Assembly (NCBI RefSeq): GCF_000189635.1
Contig: NW_002476320.1
Span: forward strand, 1-64,000
DNA from: Tetrahymena thermophila SB210
Taxonomy: Eukaryota; Ciliophora; Oligohymenophorea; Hymenostomatida; Tetrahymenidae
Length of the DNA: 64,000 nucleotides
Direction of reading: 5' to 3'
A program made the translations under genes and the position numbers. The notes under the pieces are model-generated. The model did not search any database. It was not told the DNA's origin and saw nothing but the letters and a program-made list of their open reading frames with translations. Shown one piece after another: positions 63,365-64,000 of the stretch; the stretch's first letter is position 1; each line of letters opens with the position of its first letter.

Positions 63365-64000
63365 CTATTTATTTAATAAAAATTGATTAGAGATATAAAT
63401 ATATTTAATTTGAAAAATATTCTCAAAATAAAATTATTTAAAAAAACATTAACAAATTAAATTAATTCCAAATCCTTCCTTTGTACATATTCAAATTCTT
63501 GAACCAAATATAATTGCTTTTTAAATTTTTTTTATATGTGAAAAAAATATTGTTAATTCTATTAAGGCATTTTATATCTAAGCTGGAATTAAATTGATTT
63601 TAGTTCTTAATCAATTTAATTTTTAAAAATTTTGTTGTTGGCCTTAAAAAGCGAATAAAAATAAGTAATTACTTTTTATTTTTTTATGTAAAAATTATTT
63701 GTGAATTCTAGATTTATATTTAAGAAAAATTCCTTTTAATTTATGAAGAAAAGAGTAATAAAAATAAATAAATAAAATTTGCGTAAATAATCAATGATAT
63801 TGATTATCTTATTTTATGATTTTTATAAAAATTTACTTAATTTTTTGCCATTTGCTAAATTAATTGATAAGATATTTATATATTCATTTACTAAATTAAC
63901 TTTAAGTCCTTTTATATTTTTTTTTTAGAATTTTGCTTAAAATTGATTTTTAAAATCATTTGACTAATTTTTTCTATTTTTCGCTCCTTTTTTAATGAAC
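63365..64000. other. Intron or intergenic AT-rich end of window
   Basis: No kinase motif (HRD, DFG or N-lobe) is seen here in any frame, so this is probably a long intron of the kinase gene reaching the window edge. Confidence 0.45.

Noticed and set aside
1-64000. tRNA, rRNA, CRISPR, telomere repeats, transposases, reverse transcriptases
   Set aside because: Looked for tell-tale motifs on both strands by eye and saw none; a proper scan could still find diverged cases.

Overview
The window reads as nuclear DNA of a ciliate, most likely Tetrahymena thermophila or a close relative. It is extremely AT-rich. Every convincing reading frame uses TAA and TAG as glutamine and ends only at TGA, and most genes carry short AT-rich GT-AG introns. 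Gene content (axonemal dynein, GPI-type cysteine-rich surface antigens, acylated kinase-LRR protein) fits this. A run of 100 N at 31687-31786 marks an assembly gap, so the spacing there is not reliable.

Layout. 161-15500 (-) is a complete axonemal inner-arm dynein heavy chain of the DNAH3/7/12 type in about 30 exons. 15817-16884 holds two small convergent candidates of uncertain function. 18254-24198 (+) is an 876-residue acylation-signal / pseudokinase / leucine-rich-repeat protein; its LRR part is built from 18 consecutive exons of exactly 90 nt, one repeat per exon. 24.2-27.9 kb is AT-rich with an orphan LRR exon and a strong hairpin.

27.9-49.8 kb is a surface-antigen cluster with two families. 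Family A (216-bp / 72-residue repeats) has an intact + gene at 27924, a broken - copy at 30364 and a large intact - copy at 39877. Family B (297-bp / 99-residue repeats) has + genes at 36096, 37529 (with an in-frame TGA), 45420 and 49011. Between them lie segmental duplications, an inverted duplication and blocks of dispersed and tandem non-coding repeats. Each family B gene carries the same 5' cassette. The region looks like an active birth-and-death antigen array.

50.5-64 kb returns to single-copy housekeeping-type genes: an auxilin-like J protein (50554), a GNAT acetyltransferase (54580, -), a multi-pass membrane protein (56307, -), a small unknown protein (57707, -), a low-complexity, possibly CFAP97/Hemingway-like protein (58393), an unknown membrane protein (ending 62857) and the 3' exon of a protein kinase (63364, -), whose stop codon appears to overlap that of its convergent neighbour.

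Limits: splice sites were called by eye from GT-AG, frame and length; no database search was possible. I saw no tRNA, rRNA, CRISPR, or recognisable transposon or virus-like element.
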